Shown: positions 1 through 6,378 of the stretch, in pieces
How positions within the stretch are numbered: the first letter of the stretch is position 1
Layout: the number at the start of each line of letters is the position of its first letter
Origin: an uncultured Bacilli bacterium
GTDB taxonomy: Bacteria; Bacillota_I; Bacilli_A; RF39; UBA660
Length of the DNA: 6,493 nucleotides
Assembly (NCBI GenBank): GCA_910585335.1
Contig: CAJUCU010000030.1
Location: forward strand, 9,463 to 15,955
Direction of reading: 5' to 3'
Position numbers and translations under genes: made by a program
Notes under the pieces: generated by a model
Databases searched by the model: none
Seen by the model: only the letters and a program-made list of their open reading frames with translations
What the model was told of the DNA's origin: nothing

Positions 1-1
1 T

Positions 2-1252
2 TTATATACCAAAAATGGGATTAATTATGTGATAGCAAATCTTTTTCTAAATCCCGATATTGGTCATTTAATTTTTCTAAAAGACTCTAATATTGATAAT
101 AAAACATGTGAAAGTATTGAGGCATTTCTTAATTTTTTAGAAACAGAGCAAATACTTTTTCAAAAGAAGTTTCACTATAATGAAGCGATGATACATGAGT
201 TTTGTTCTTACTTTAAAGAGCATATCTCTTTTGTTTCAACTGAAGATTTGAACCAAGTGATTCAAAACATTTCGGTAACCCCTTGGCGTCAAGACACACT
301 AGATTTAGAGCCAGTGGAAATTGCGATGAATGATACTTTGGTGAGTGAACGTCAAGGATTTATGATTCGCGCCAATACAGTAAAAGAAGCTTGGGAACGT
401 AGCTTAAAACTGATTGGAACCTATGGAAATCGGAAGCTTTCTGATTATGATGAAGAACAATTAGAGTTGATTAATTTGTCTATCATTGTGAAGAATGAAG
501 AATTGATGAACCCTTCTATGATTGGAGAATTAGATATTACAGAAGAAGAGTTGGTAGCATATGAAGAAAGTTTATTATCCAAAGAAATGGTACCAGATAT
601 CAAATATACTTATGGAAGTCGGTTTCGTAATTTTCATGGTGTAGACCAATTAGAATATATGACTGAAACATTAAGAAAGACACCTTATTCTAGAAGAGCA
701 GTAGCTACTCTTTGGGATCCTATTTTGGAATCTAGTAACAATGAAGGACCTTGCCTTAATTTATATCAAGCAGTAGTACAAGATAATTTTCTTTATATGA
801 CCGCTTATTTTCGTTCTAATGACTTATATAATGCTTATCCTAGAAATATTTATGGTATTTTAAAAATCCAAGATGAACTATGTAAGAGATTAAACTTAGG
901 AAAGGGCTATGTTAATACCATCGCTGGTTCTGCTCATATATATGAACGAAATTTTGAGAGTTTAAAATATTATACGGAAGCGAATATTTTATTTTGTGAA
1001 GAGGATGAACGCGGGTCTTTTTTCATCGAGACAAATGAAGAAGGCATTCAAGTAACGCTTTATGATAAACTAGGAATGGAACAAAGAAAGTTTCAAGCAA
1101 CTAGTGCTAATAATCTTCGTGATGATATTTGTTTTTATACTAGCAATAAAGAACACGCTTTCTATTTAGGACAAGAAATTACGAAAGCAGAAATTGCTTA
1201 TCAAAATGGTTTTCCTTATGTTCAAGATAAGGCATTAATATTAAAAAAATAG
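2..1252 (+). CDS. Thymidylate synthase fused to MtrA-like and DUF4346-like domains (5' partial)
   Basis: Likely makes dTMP from dUMP with a reduced C1-folate or related pterin, in the cytoplasm. The frame is open to the left edge; the first possible start is a GTG at 29, but the nine codons before it extend the same domain, so I read the gene as cut by the window (416 visible residues). Counting the GTG as residue 1: residues 1-80 resemble the N-terminal part of MtrA (ANLFLNPDIGHLIFL); about 190-315 is a ThyA core with YGSR (195-198), SRR (221-223), catalytic Cys242 in GPCLNLYQ, RSND with Asp265, Asn273 eight residues later, and HIY (303-305); about 325-402 resembles DUF4346 (HAFYLGQEITKAEIA, PYVQD). 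Asn273 fits dUMP rather than dCMP as substrate. Cys242 is followed by Leu, not the His of classic ThyA, as I recall for archaeal-type enzymes. A hydroxymethylase activity cannot be excluded. Domain assignments are from memory of the families. Confidence 0.85.
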   Translation, partial: LYTKNGINYVIANLFLNPDIGHLIFLKDSNIDNKTCESIEAFLNFLETEQILFQKKFHYNEAMIHEFCSYFKEHISFVSTEDLNQVIQNISVTPWRQDTLDLEPVEIAMNDTLVSERQGFMIRANTVKEAWERSLKLIGTYGNRKLSDYDEEQLELINLSIIVKNEELMNPSMIGELDITEEELVAYEESLLSKEMVPDIKYTYGSRFRNFHGVDQLEYMTETLRKTPYSRRAVATLWDPILESSNNEGPCLNLYQAVVQDNFLYMTAYFRSNDLYNAYPRNIYGILKIQDELCKRLNLGKGYVNTIAGSAHIYERNFESLKYYTEANILFCEEDERGSFFIETNEEGIQVTLYDKLGMEQRKFQATSANNLRDDICFYTSNKEHAFYLGQEITKAEIAYQNGFPYVQDKALILKK

Positions 1253-1281
1253 TATACAAATTGTAGAATTTATTGTATAAT
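1253..1281 (+). promoter_or_regulatory. Pyruvate kinase promoter
   Basis: The -35 is TATACA (1253-1258, 4 of 6 matches to TTGACA) and the -10 is TATAAT (1276-1281, perfect), separated by 17 bp. The -35 starts one base after the TAG of the upstream gene. Transcription should begin near 1288, before the ATG at 1313. The two boxes lie inside a 7-bp inverted repeat (TATACAA, 13 nt, TTGTATA; 1253-1279). Confidence 0.7.
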
Positions 1282-1295
1282 GATAACTGTTCGGA

Positions 1296-1302
1296 AAAGG
1301 AG
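1296..1302 (+). promoter_or_regulatory. Ribosome binding site of pyruvate kinase
   Basis: AAAGGAG lies 10 nt before the ATG at 1313. The earlier in-frame ATG at 1280 overlaps the -10 box, upstream of the predicted transcription start, so it would not be in the mRNA. The site therefore fixes the start at 1313. Confidence 0.75.
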
Positions 1303-1312
1303 TAATGAAAAT

Positions 1313-2719
1313 ATGAAAAAAACAAAAATTGTTTGTAGTATTGGACCTGCAAGTAATGATGCCGATGTAATGGAGAAAATGGTACTTGCTGGAATGAATA
1401 TTGCACGTATTAATTTTACACACGCTACACTAGAAGAGCGTGAAAAGGCAACTTCTTCTGTTAGAGAAGTACGTAAGAGAACAGGAAGAAATATTGCGAT
1501 TCTTTGGGATACAAAAGGACCAGAATTTAGAAGTGGAATGTTAGAGAATGATTCTATTGAACTTGTTGTTGGTAAAACAATCCGTATCGTTAAAGAAGAT
1601 TGTCTTGGAAATGAAGAACGTTTTACTGTTAACCATCCTGAAGCTTTAGATAGTTTAAGTATTGGTGATTTTATGTTACTTGAGAATGCTAAGATGAAAA
1701 TTGAAGTAATTAGCAAAGAAGCAGATGGAGTTACATGTAAAATTATTACTGGAGGAGTTCTTGGAAACCGTAAGAGTTTAAGTGTTCCTGGTGTTTCATT
1801 AGATATTCCTTATGTAAGTGAATTAGATCGTTCTGATATTCAATATGCTTGTGAGCATGGAGGAGAATATTTGGCTATTTCTTTTGTATCATCAAAAGAT
1901 GATGTATTAGAAATTAAAGAAATATTAAAAGAACATGGACGCGAAGATTTACAAATTATTTGTAAAATTGAAAGTGAACTTGGTGTTAAAAACTTAGAGT
2001 CTATTTTGGAAGTTTCTGATGGTGTTATGGTAGCTCGTGGTGATCTTGGAACAGAAATGGCTAGTGAGTTATTACCAATTGTTCAAAAAGACATGATTAG
2101 AACATGTAGAAAAATGGGTAAAATTGCGATTGTTGCTACAGAAATGTTAGAGACAATGATGGAAAATTCTCGTCCAAAACGTGCAGAGACAAGTGATATT
2201 GCCAATGCTGTATTAGATGGTTGTGATGCTGTTATGTTAAGTGGTGAGACTACAATCGGAAAACATCCAATTGAAACAGTTCAAGCTATGGCTAATATTT
2301 GTGAAACAGTAGAACCATATGCCAACTTTAATTATACTGAAAAGACTGTTCAAAATACACAAGTTGCTATTGCTAACTGTGTAGTGGAAAGTGCTAATCA
2401 CTTGAATGCTAAACTAATTTGTGCTGCTTCTATTAGTGGTTATACGGCACGTCTTATTAGTAATTTAAAACCAAATGCAGAAATTATTGCATTAGTACCA
2501 GATGAGAAAACAGGACGTCGTCTTGCTCTTAACTGGGGAGTATATCCTATGATTTTACCAGTTTGTAATTCTACAGATGAAGTACTTACTAAAAGTGTGG
2601 CATGTGCTAAAGAGTATATGGAGTTAAATACGAAAGATGTTATCGTTATTACTGGAGGTTTCCCTAATAATGGATCATCTCGTGTAACAAACTTAATGAA
2701 AATAGAAGAAATTCAATAA
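1313..2719 (+). CDS. pyk: Pyruvate kinase
   Basis: Transfers phosphate from phosphoenolpyruvate to ADP, giving pyruvate and ATP in the last step of glycolysis; cytoplasmic, usually a homotetramer. The 468-residue product is a normal length without the extra C-terminal PEP-utilizer-like domain of some Bacillus enzymes. It starts MKKTKIVCSIGPAS, the usual N-terminus. Visible elements: NFTH (34-37) and DTKGPEFR (66-73) of the K+/nucleotide site, with Glu71 as in K+-dependent enzymes; PGVSLDIP (159-166) near the B-domain exit; CKIES with catalytic Lys218 and metal ligand Glu220; MVARGDLG with Asp244; ATEML with Thr276; and MLSGET (308-313). Residues from about 345 form the allosteric C-domain, with SISGYTAR (373-380) at the expected effector phosphate loop. 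Odd: NFTH, CKIES, ATEML and RPKRAE differ from the common NFSH, AKIEN, ATQML and RPTRAE, but no key catalytic residue is lost. It has its own promoter and terminator, so it is probably monocistronic. Confidence 0.97.
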   Translation: MKKTKIVCSIGPASNDADVMEKMVLAGMNIARINFTHATLEEREKATSSVREVRKRTGRNIAILWDTKGPEFRSGMLENDSIELVVGKTIRIVKEDCLGNEERFTVNHPEALDSLSIGDFMLLENAKMKIEVISKEADGVTCKIITGGVLGNRKSLSVPGVSLDIPYVSELDRSDIQYACEHGGEYLAISFVSSKDDVLEIKEILKEHGREDLQIICKIESELGVKNLESILEVSDGVMVARGDLGTEMASELLPIVQKDMIRTCRKMGKIAIVATEMLETMMENSRPKRAETSDIANAVLDGCDAVMLSGETTIGKHPIETVQAMANICETVEPYANFNYTEKTVQNTQVAIANCVVESANHLNAKLICAASISGYTARLISNLKPNAEIIALVPDEKTGRRLALNWGVYPMILPVCNSTDEVLTKSVACAKEYMELNTKDVIVITGGFPNNGSSRVTNLMKIEEIQ

Positions 2720-2732
2720 TTACCGTTTTTAT

Positions 2733-2758
2733 AAGTCAACTTTGTTTGACTTTTTCTT
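2733..2758 (+). terminator. Intrinsic terminator after pyruvate kinase
   Basis: A 7-bp perfect stem, AAGTCAA (2733-2739) with TTGACTT (2746-2752), has a 6-nt loop and runs into a T-rich tract (TTTTTCTTTT). It lies 13 nt past the pyk stop. Confidence 0.85.
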
Positions 2759-2779
2759 TTTTCTATTTTTAAAATGCGT

Positions 2780-2785
2780 TATAAT
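2780..2785 (+). promoter_or_regulatory. Probable -10 box for the RluA-type gene
   Basis: A perfect TATAAT lies 22 nt before the ATG at 2808. At 17 bp upstream there is only a T run (2757-2762), so the -35 is weak. The -10 follows directly on the terminator's T tract. A separate promoter is expected because the upstream terminator ends pyk transcription. Confidence 0.5.
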
Positions 2786-2795
2786 AAAGTTGGAT

Positions 2796-2800
2796 AGGAG
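2796..2800 (+). promoter_or_regulatory. Ribosome binding site of the RluA-type gene
   Basis: AGGAG lies 7 nt before the ATG at 2808. The frame stays open back to a TTG at 2742, but that lies inside the terminator hairpin and has no Shine-Dalgarno sequence, so 2808 is taken as the start. Confidence 0.8.
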
Positions 2801-2807
2801 ATGCATT

Positions 2808-3644
2808 ATGAAAAGATATGTAGTTTCAAAAAATTCCTTACTTTTAGAATATTTATATGAAGTAATGGATGCACCTAAAAAGAAAGTAAAGCAATATTTG
2901 GTACATGGTAGTGTTTATGTTGATAACACTAGAACAACTCAATATGATTATCCATTACAACCTGGAATGATGATTACGATTCAGTCAAAGGAAAAATCGA
3001 ATTTGCCTTTTTCTGTTCTTTATGAAGATGATTATATTATTGTAGTAGATAAGCCTAGTGGACTTTTGACGGTGGCAACAGCGAAAGAGAAAGAAAATAC
3101 ACTATATCATATGGTAGGAGAGTATTTGAAAGCGAAAAAAAGAGGGAGTAAAGTTTTTATTCTTCATAGATTAGATAAAGAAACAAGTGGGATTGTTATT
3201 TTGGCGAAGGACCAAAAAACACAGAAAAAATTTCAAGAGCAGTGGGATCAATATGCCAGTATACGGGAATATAAGGCAATTGTTGAAGGTGTTCCTAAGA
3301 AAAAAGAAGCTAGACTTTGTCACTATCTCAAAGAGACATCTACTCATTTGGTATATGTGGCCAAAGAAGGAAAAGAAGCGATTACTTCTTATAAAGTGGA
3401 TAAAAGTAAAAATGGATTCAGTGCTCTTACTATTTTTATTGAAACGGGGCGAAAAAATCAAATACGCGTTCAACTAGCTCATATTGGTAATCCTATTTTC
3501 GGAGATAAAAAGTATCAAAAGAAAACAGAGGGGAAACGTCTTTATTTACATGCTTCGAGACTTAAAATATTTCATCCAATGCTTGGAAAAGTTATGACTT
3601 TTTGCAGTGATACGCCAAAAGAGTTTCAGAAAGTGATGCACTAA
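2808..3644 (+). CDS. RluA-family RNA pseudouridine synthase
   Basis: Isomerises specific uridines of rRNA or tRNA to pseudouridine. The 278-residue product starts with an S4-like RNA-binding segment (about 10-60, including KKKVKQYLVHGSVYVDN) followed by the RluA catalytic domain. Signatures: EDDYIIVVDKPSGLLTV (73-89); HRLDKETSG (120-128) with the catalytic Asp123; IREYKAIVEG with Tyr155; GRKNQIRVQLAHIG (214-227) with Arg220; FGDKKY; and RLYLHASRL (244-252). This is the RluA/RluC/RluD branch rather than RsuA. The target base cannot be read from the sequence, so no symbol is given. The next gene starts 2 nt after its stop, so the pair is probably co-transcribed. Confidence 0.93.
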   Translation: MKRYVVSKNSLLLEYLYEVMDAPKKKVKQYLVHGSVYVDNTRTTQYDYPLQPGMMITIQSKEKSNLPFSVLYEDDYIIVVDKPSGLLTVATAKEKENTLYHMVGEYLKAKKRGSKVFILHRLDKETSGIVILAKDQKTQKKFQEQWDQYASIREYKAIVEGVPKKKEARLCHYLKETSTHLVYVAKEGKEAITSYKVDKSKNGFSALTIFIETGRKNQIRVQLAHIGNPIFGDKKYQKKTEGKRLYLHASRLKIFHPMLGKVMTFCSDTPKEFQKVMH

Positions 3645-3646
3645 AA

Positions 3647-4756
3647 ATGGGAACGATATGGCTTGCATTAGTTTCTTTGTTTTTGCCTATTAGTCATTCT
3701 TCTCAGGAAATAGTAGAAAAACAATTATATGATAGTTCGTTGTTTGGTAACTACTATCAGAAAGCAGAGAATCAAATGAAAGATATGAGCCTAGAAGAAA
3801 TGGTTGGGCAGGTGTTTTTAGCGAGAATGAATTCTTCTTCTGTTTTTTATGAGTTAGATCAGTATCATCCAGGTGGCTATGTTTTATTTGCGCCGGATTT
3901 TTTAGAAGAAAATAAAAAATCTATTCGTGAGAAAATAGATTCCTATCAAGAAAAAAGTAAGATTCCTCTTGTTATAGCAGTAGACGAAGAAGGAGGAGAG
4001 GTCACACGAGTGAGTAAGTTTTCGAGTTTTCGAAGTAGTCGTTTTCCTTCTAATCAAAAGTTATATCAAGAAGGAGGTTTTGATTTGATTCTTCAAGTAG
4101 AAGAAGAAAAGATAGCCTTATTAAAAGAAGTTGGTGTCAATCTTAATTTGGCTCCTGTTGCCGATATTTCTCTTCAAGAACAAGATTATATGTATAAAAG
4201 AACATTGGGACAAAATGCCACTGTTACAAGTGAGTACATTCAAAAAATAGTAAAACTTTATAACGAGAGAGAATTTGCTAGTTGTTTAAAGCATTTTCCT
4301 GGTTATGGTAATAATAGAGATACTCATACAGGGATTGCAATTGATAGGAGAAGTTATGAGCATTTTCTTGATGAGGACTTTTTGCCCTTTCAAACAGGTA
4401 TTAAAGAGCAAGTTCCTTCAATTTTAGTCTCACATAATATAGTGGAGTCCATGGATCATGGTCTTCCAGCTTCACTTTCGCCTAAAGTTCATGAAATACT
4501 TCGAAAAGACTTATCTTTTGATGGTCTTATTTTGACAGATGATCTTGCTATGGATGCAATTTCTAAGTATACCCATTCTCAAAATAGTGCAGTTTCAGCC
4601 ATACTTTCTGGTAATGATTTTGTTATTACTTCTAATTTAGAGGAAGACTATAAAGCGGTGTTCAAGGCGGTTTCAGATAAAGTGATAGAAAAGAGTATAT
4701 TAGAAAATGCAGTAAGACGTATTCTTGCTTTTAAGTATCAATATCATATTGCGTGA
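3647..4756 (+). CDS. GH3 family beta-N-acetylhexosaminidase (NagZ-like), likely exported
   Basis: Glycoside hydrolase family 3 enzymes of this type remove N-acetylglucosamine from peptidoglycan fragments. The 369-residue product has the single (beta/alpha)8 domain expected of NagZ. Visible: the LEEMVGQ start of the fold (49-55), AVDEEGGEVTRV (111-122), NLAPVADI (167-174), KHFPGYG (215-221) and DTHTG, giving the Asp225-x-His227 general acid/base dyad typical of NagZ; LTDDLAMDAI (296-305) has the probable nucleophile Asp298. The N-terminus (about 4-16) is hydrophobic and could be a signal peptide or anchor, though it has no basic residue. Odd: the usual KHFPGHG is KHFPGYG. The start codon has only a weak Shine-Dalgarno (AAAGTGAT, 3630-3637) inside the upstream gene, which suggests translational coupling. 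The gene ends in TGA with no terminator after it. Substrate is inferred from the family; other beta-hexosaminides are possible. Confidence 0.9.
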   Translation: MGTIWLALVSLFLPISHSSQEIVEKQLYDSSLFGNYYQKAENQMKDMSLEEMVGQVFLARMNSSSVFYELDQYHPGGYVLFAPDFLEENKKSIREKIDSYQEKSKIPLVIAVDEEGGEVTRVSKFSSFRSSRFPSNQKLYQEGGFDLILQVEEEKIALLKEVGVNLNLAPVADISLQEQDYMYKRTLGQNATVTSEYIQKIVKLYNEREFASCLKHFPGYGNNRDTHTGIAIDRRSYEHFLDEDFLPFQTGIKEQVPSILVSHNIVESMDHGLPASLSPKVHEILRKDLSFDGLILTDDLAMDAISKYTHSQNSAVSAILSGNDFVITSNLEEDYKAVFKAVSDKVIEKSILENAVRRILAFKYQYHIA

Positions 4757-4777
4757 AGTAGGAATCTATATTATAAT
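4749..4777 (+). promoter_or_regulatory. Promoter of the thioredoxin-like lipoprotein gene
   Basis: TTGCGT (4749-4754) and a perfect TATAAT (4772-4777) are separated by 17 bp. The -35 overlaps the last codons and stop of the GH3 gene. The gene may also receive read-through from upstream, since no terminator separates them. Confidence 0.6.
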
Positions 4778-4789
4778 GAAAATAATTGT

Positions 4790-4795
4790 GAGGAG
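4790..4795 (+). promoter_or_regulatory. Ribosome binding site of the lipoprotein gene
   Basis: GAGGAG directly abuts an in-frame ATG at 4796, which leaves no spacer, but is 9 nt from the next in-frame ATG at 4805. The second start also gives the normal MKKVVLF lipoprotein N-terminus, so 4805 is preferred. Confidence 0.75.
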
Positions 4796-4804
4796 ATGTA
4801 TTGT

Positions 4805-5482
4805 ATGAAAAAAGTTGTTTTATTTGTCGTTGTGATTAGTCTTGTTTTTTTAACTGGCTGTGGGAAAAAGATGGAAAGTGTTACTAAGGATGAGGTGAAG
4901 TTTCAAAAAGAGTATGAGAATTTGAATGGGAAAAAACAAGGAGATAAAAAAAATTTAGAGGTGTCTATTCCTGATTCTAATAAAATGAAATATGTAAATA
5001 GTGATGAAGTTATTTCTATTTTAGAAAAGAAGACAGGGGTTATTTACTTTGGTTTTCCAAACTGTCCTTGGTGTCGGAATGCAGTTCCAGTTTTAATTGA
5101 TGCTGCCATTGATTCTGGTTTAGATTCTATTTATTATGCTAATTTGTTAGAAGAGCGAGATACTAAAAAGTTAGATGATGAAGGTCAAATTGTAACGGAG
5201 AAAGAGGGAAGCGAAGCTTATTACAAAATCGTTGATCTTTTAAAAGACTCCCTTGGTGTTTATGAAGGTCTTGATGATGATAGTGTGAAACGTTTGTATT
5301 TTCCAACTGTTGTTTTTGTAAAAAATGGAAAAGTAGAGGCAGTTCATATTGGTACAGTTGATTCGCAGAAAGATCCATATAAAGAATTAAATAGTAAAGA
5401 GAAAGAACAGTTAAAAGATATTTATGTAAAGGCCATTACTAAAATACAAAATTTAACTTGTGATACAGATAAGACATGTTAA
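4805..5482 (+). CDS. Thioredoxin-fold lipoprotein with CPWC site
   Basis: A 225-residue membrane-anchored thiol protein expected on the outer face of the cytoplasmic membrane. Residues 1-18 form a lipoprotein signal peptide (MKKVV, hydrophobic core, LTGC lipobox; Cys19 would be lipidated). A charged linker (20-60) leads to a thioredoxin-like domain: GVIYFGFPNCPWCRNAVPVL (78-97) holds the CPWC redox motif (87-90), and YFPTVVFVKNGK (165-176) holds the cis-proline Pro167 and the following strand. An insertion rich in acidic residues (about 114-162) lies between them. The last seven residues are CDTDKTC, a second Cys pair (219, 225). It resembles proteins annotated as thioredoxin-like or bacteriocin-transport accessory proteins; the partner is unknown, and I see no bacteriocin gene nearby. 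It could act as a thiol oxidase, reductase or isomerase; the sequence does not decide which. The downstream gene overlaps it by 7 nt. Confidence 0.88.
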   Translation: MKKVVLFVVVISLVFLTGCGKKMESVTKDEVKFQKEYENLNGKKQGDKKNLEVSIPDSNKMKYVNSDEVISILEKKTGVIYFGFPNCPWCRNAVPVLIDAAIDSGLDSIYYANLLEERDTKKLDDEGQIVTEKEGSEAYYKIVDLLKDSLGVYEGLDDDSVKRLYFPTVVFVKNGKVEAVHIGTVDSQKDPYKELNSKEKEQLKDIYVKAITKIQNLTCDTDKTC

Positions 5483-6306
5483 GACATCAAGAGATAGAAC
5501 GTAGTTTGATTACCAAGTTTCGTAAAAGTTTATGGCGGCCTTTTATGAAAGCCATAAGAGACTATGATTTGGTAAGTGAAAATGATAAAATAGCAGTTTG
5601 TATTTCTGGTGGTAAAGATTCTATGATACTAGCTAAATGTATGCAAGAGTTGCAAAGACATGGTAAAGTGAAATTTGATCTTTCTTTTATCGTAATGAAT
5701 CCAGGTTATACAGAAGATGTGCGGCAAAAAATTATAGAAAATGCACAAATATTAGATATTCCAATTGAAATGTTTGAAACAGACGTTTTTGCTGTTTCTG
5801 AAAAACTAAATGGGGAAGCGCCTTGTTATATGTGTGCTAGAATGAGAAGAGGGTGTCTTTACAATAAAGCAAAGTCCCTTGGGTGCAATAAAATTGCTTT
5901 AGGTCATCACTTTGATGATGTAATCGAAACGATTTTGCTTAGTATGTTTTATGGAGGAGAATTTAAAAGTATGCCACCAAAGCTTCATAGTCTCAATTTT
6001 GATGGGATGGAGCTTATTAGACCACTTTATCTTATTAGAGAACAAGATATTATTTCTTTTTCTAAATATCATGATCTTTCTTTTATTAATTGTGCTTGTA
6101 AGTTTACAGAAAAACTAGAAGTAGATGAGAATAAATCCAAAAGATTAGAAATGAAGAAGCTCATTCAGAAACTTCGGGAAGATAATTCTCTTGTTGAGTA
6201 TAATATTTTTAAATCTAGTGAAAATGTTTCACTTGATACTCTACTTGGATATAAAGAAAAAGGACAAAAGCATTCTTTTTTAGAACGATATCATAAAAAA
6301 ATGTAA
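5476..6306 (+). CDS. TtcA-family PP-loop ATPase, probable tRNA 2-thiolation enzyme
   Basis: TtcA-type enzymes use ATP and an iron-sulfur cluster to thiolate a tRNA base (cytidine 32 in the best-known case). The 276-residue product has the ordered marks of the family: IERSLITKFRKSLWRPFMKAI at the N-terminus, PP-loop SGGKDS (44-49), CYMC (Cys117, Cys120) followed by ARMRRGCLYNKA, GHHFDDVIET (143-152), IRPL (181-184) and NCAC (Cys206, Cys208) at the position of the third cluster cysteine of TtcA. The 117-to-208 spacing is close to that between the TtcA cluster cysteines. The ATG at 5476 lies inside the end of the lipoprotein gene (ATGTTAA overlap) with only a weak Shine-Dalgarno, so translation is probably coupled; starting at the next Met (24) would remove a conserved N-terminal helix. 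Cys127 and Cys137 are further cysteines. The modified base is inferred from the family; many Bacillota TtcA-like proteins are uncharacterised, so no symbol is given. Confidence 0.88.
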   Translation: MLRHQEIERSLITKFRKSLWRPFMKAIRDYDLVSENDKIAVCISGGKDSMILAKCMQELQRHGKVKFDLSFIVMNPGYTEDVRQKIIENAQILDIPIEMFETDVFAVSEKLNGEAPCYMCARMRRGCLYNKAKSLGCNKIALGHHFDDVIETILLSMFYGGEFKSMPPKLHSLNFDGMELIRPLYLIREQDIISFSKYHDLSFINCACKFTEKLEVDENKSKRLEMKKLIQKLREDNSLVEYNIFKSSENVSLDTLLGYKEKGQKHSFLERYHKKM

Positions 6307-6337
6307 TTGTGAGAATACTGTTTTCACAATTTTTTTT
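6305..6337 (+). terminator. Strong intrinsic terminator after the TtcA-like gene
   Basis: An 11-bp stem (6305-6315 with 6321-6331, one G-T pair) has a 5-nt loop and is followed by an unbroken T run to 6337. The left arm starts inside the TAA stop codon. It closes the lipoprotein/TtcA unit and separates it from the next promoter. Confidence 0.93.
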
Positions 6338-6378
6338 ATTTATAAGGAATTTGCTCTAAGAAAAGTAAAAAAAACGTA

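Noticed and set aside
1280..1312. Longer pyruvate kinase starting at the ATG at 1280
   Set aside because: That ATG overlaps the -10 box and would precede the transcript start; the ATG at 1313 has AAAGGAG upstream and gives the usual MKKTKIV N-terminus.
1305..1316. Three-codon ORF (ATG AAA ATA TGA) overlapping the pyruvate kinase start, as a possible leader peptide
   Set aside because: Its ATG is only 2 nt from the Shine-Dalgarno sequence, too close for normal initiation; probably chance in A/T-rich DNA.
1270..1716. Minus-strand ORF of 148 codons opposite pyruvate kinase
   Set aside because: It lies fully antisense to a clear conserved gene, has low-complexity Ser/Ile/Phe-rich composition, and no recognisable domain.
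2746..2785. TTGACT in the terminator stem as the -35 of the RluA-type gene
   Set aside because: The spacer to TATAAT would be 28 bp, far from 17.
2742..2807. N-terminal extension of the RluA-type protein from a TTG at 2742
   Set aside because: The extension reads through the terminator and promoter (Phe-rich MFDFFFFLF); the ATG at 2808 has AGGAG at 7 nt.
3187..3477. Plus-strand 96-codon ORF inside the RluA-type gene
   Set aside because: Out of frame within a conserved catalytic domain; Lys-rich composition follows from the A-rich DNA.
4754..4804. TGA recoding (code 4 or 25) joining the GH3 and lipoprotein genes
   Set aside because: All Trp codons seen are TGG, no conserved gene has an internal TGA, and the lipoprotein has its own promoter, Shine-Dalgarno and signal peptide.
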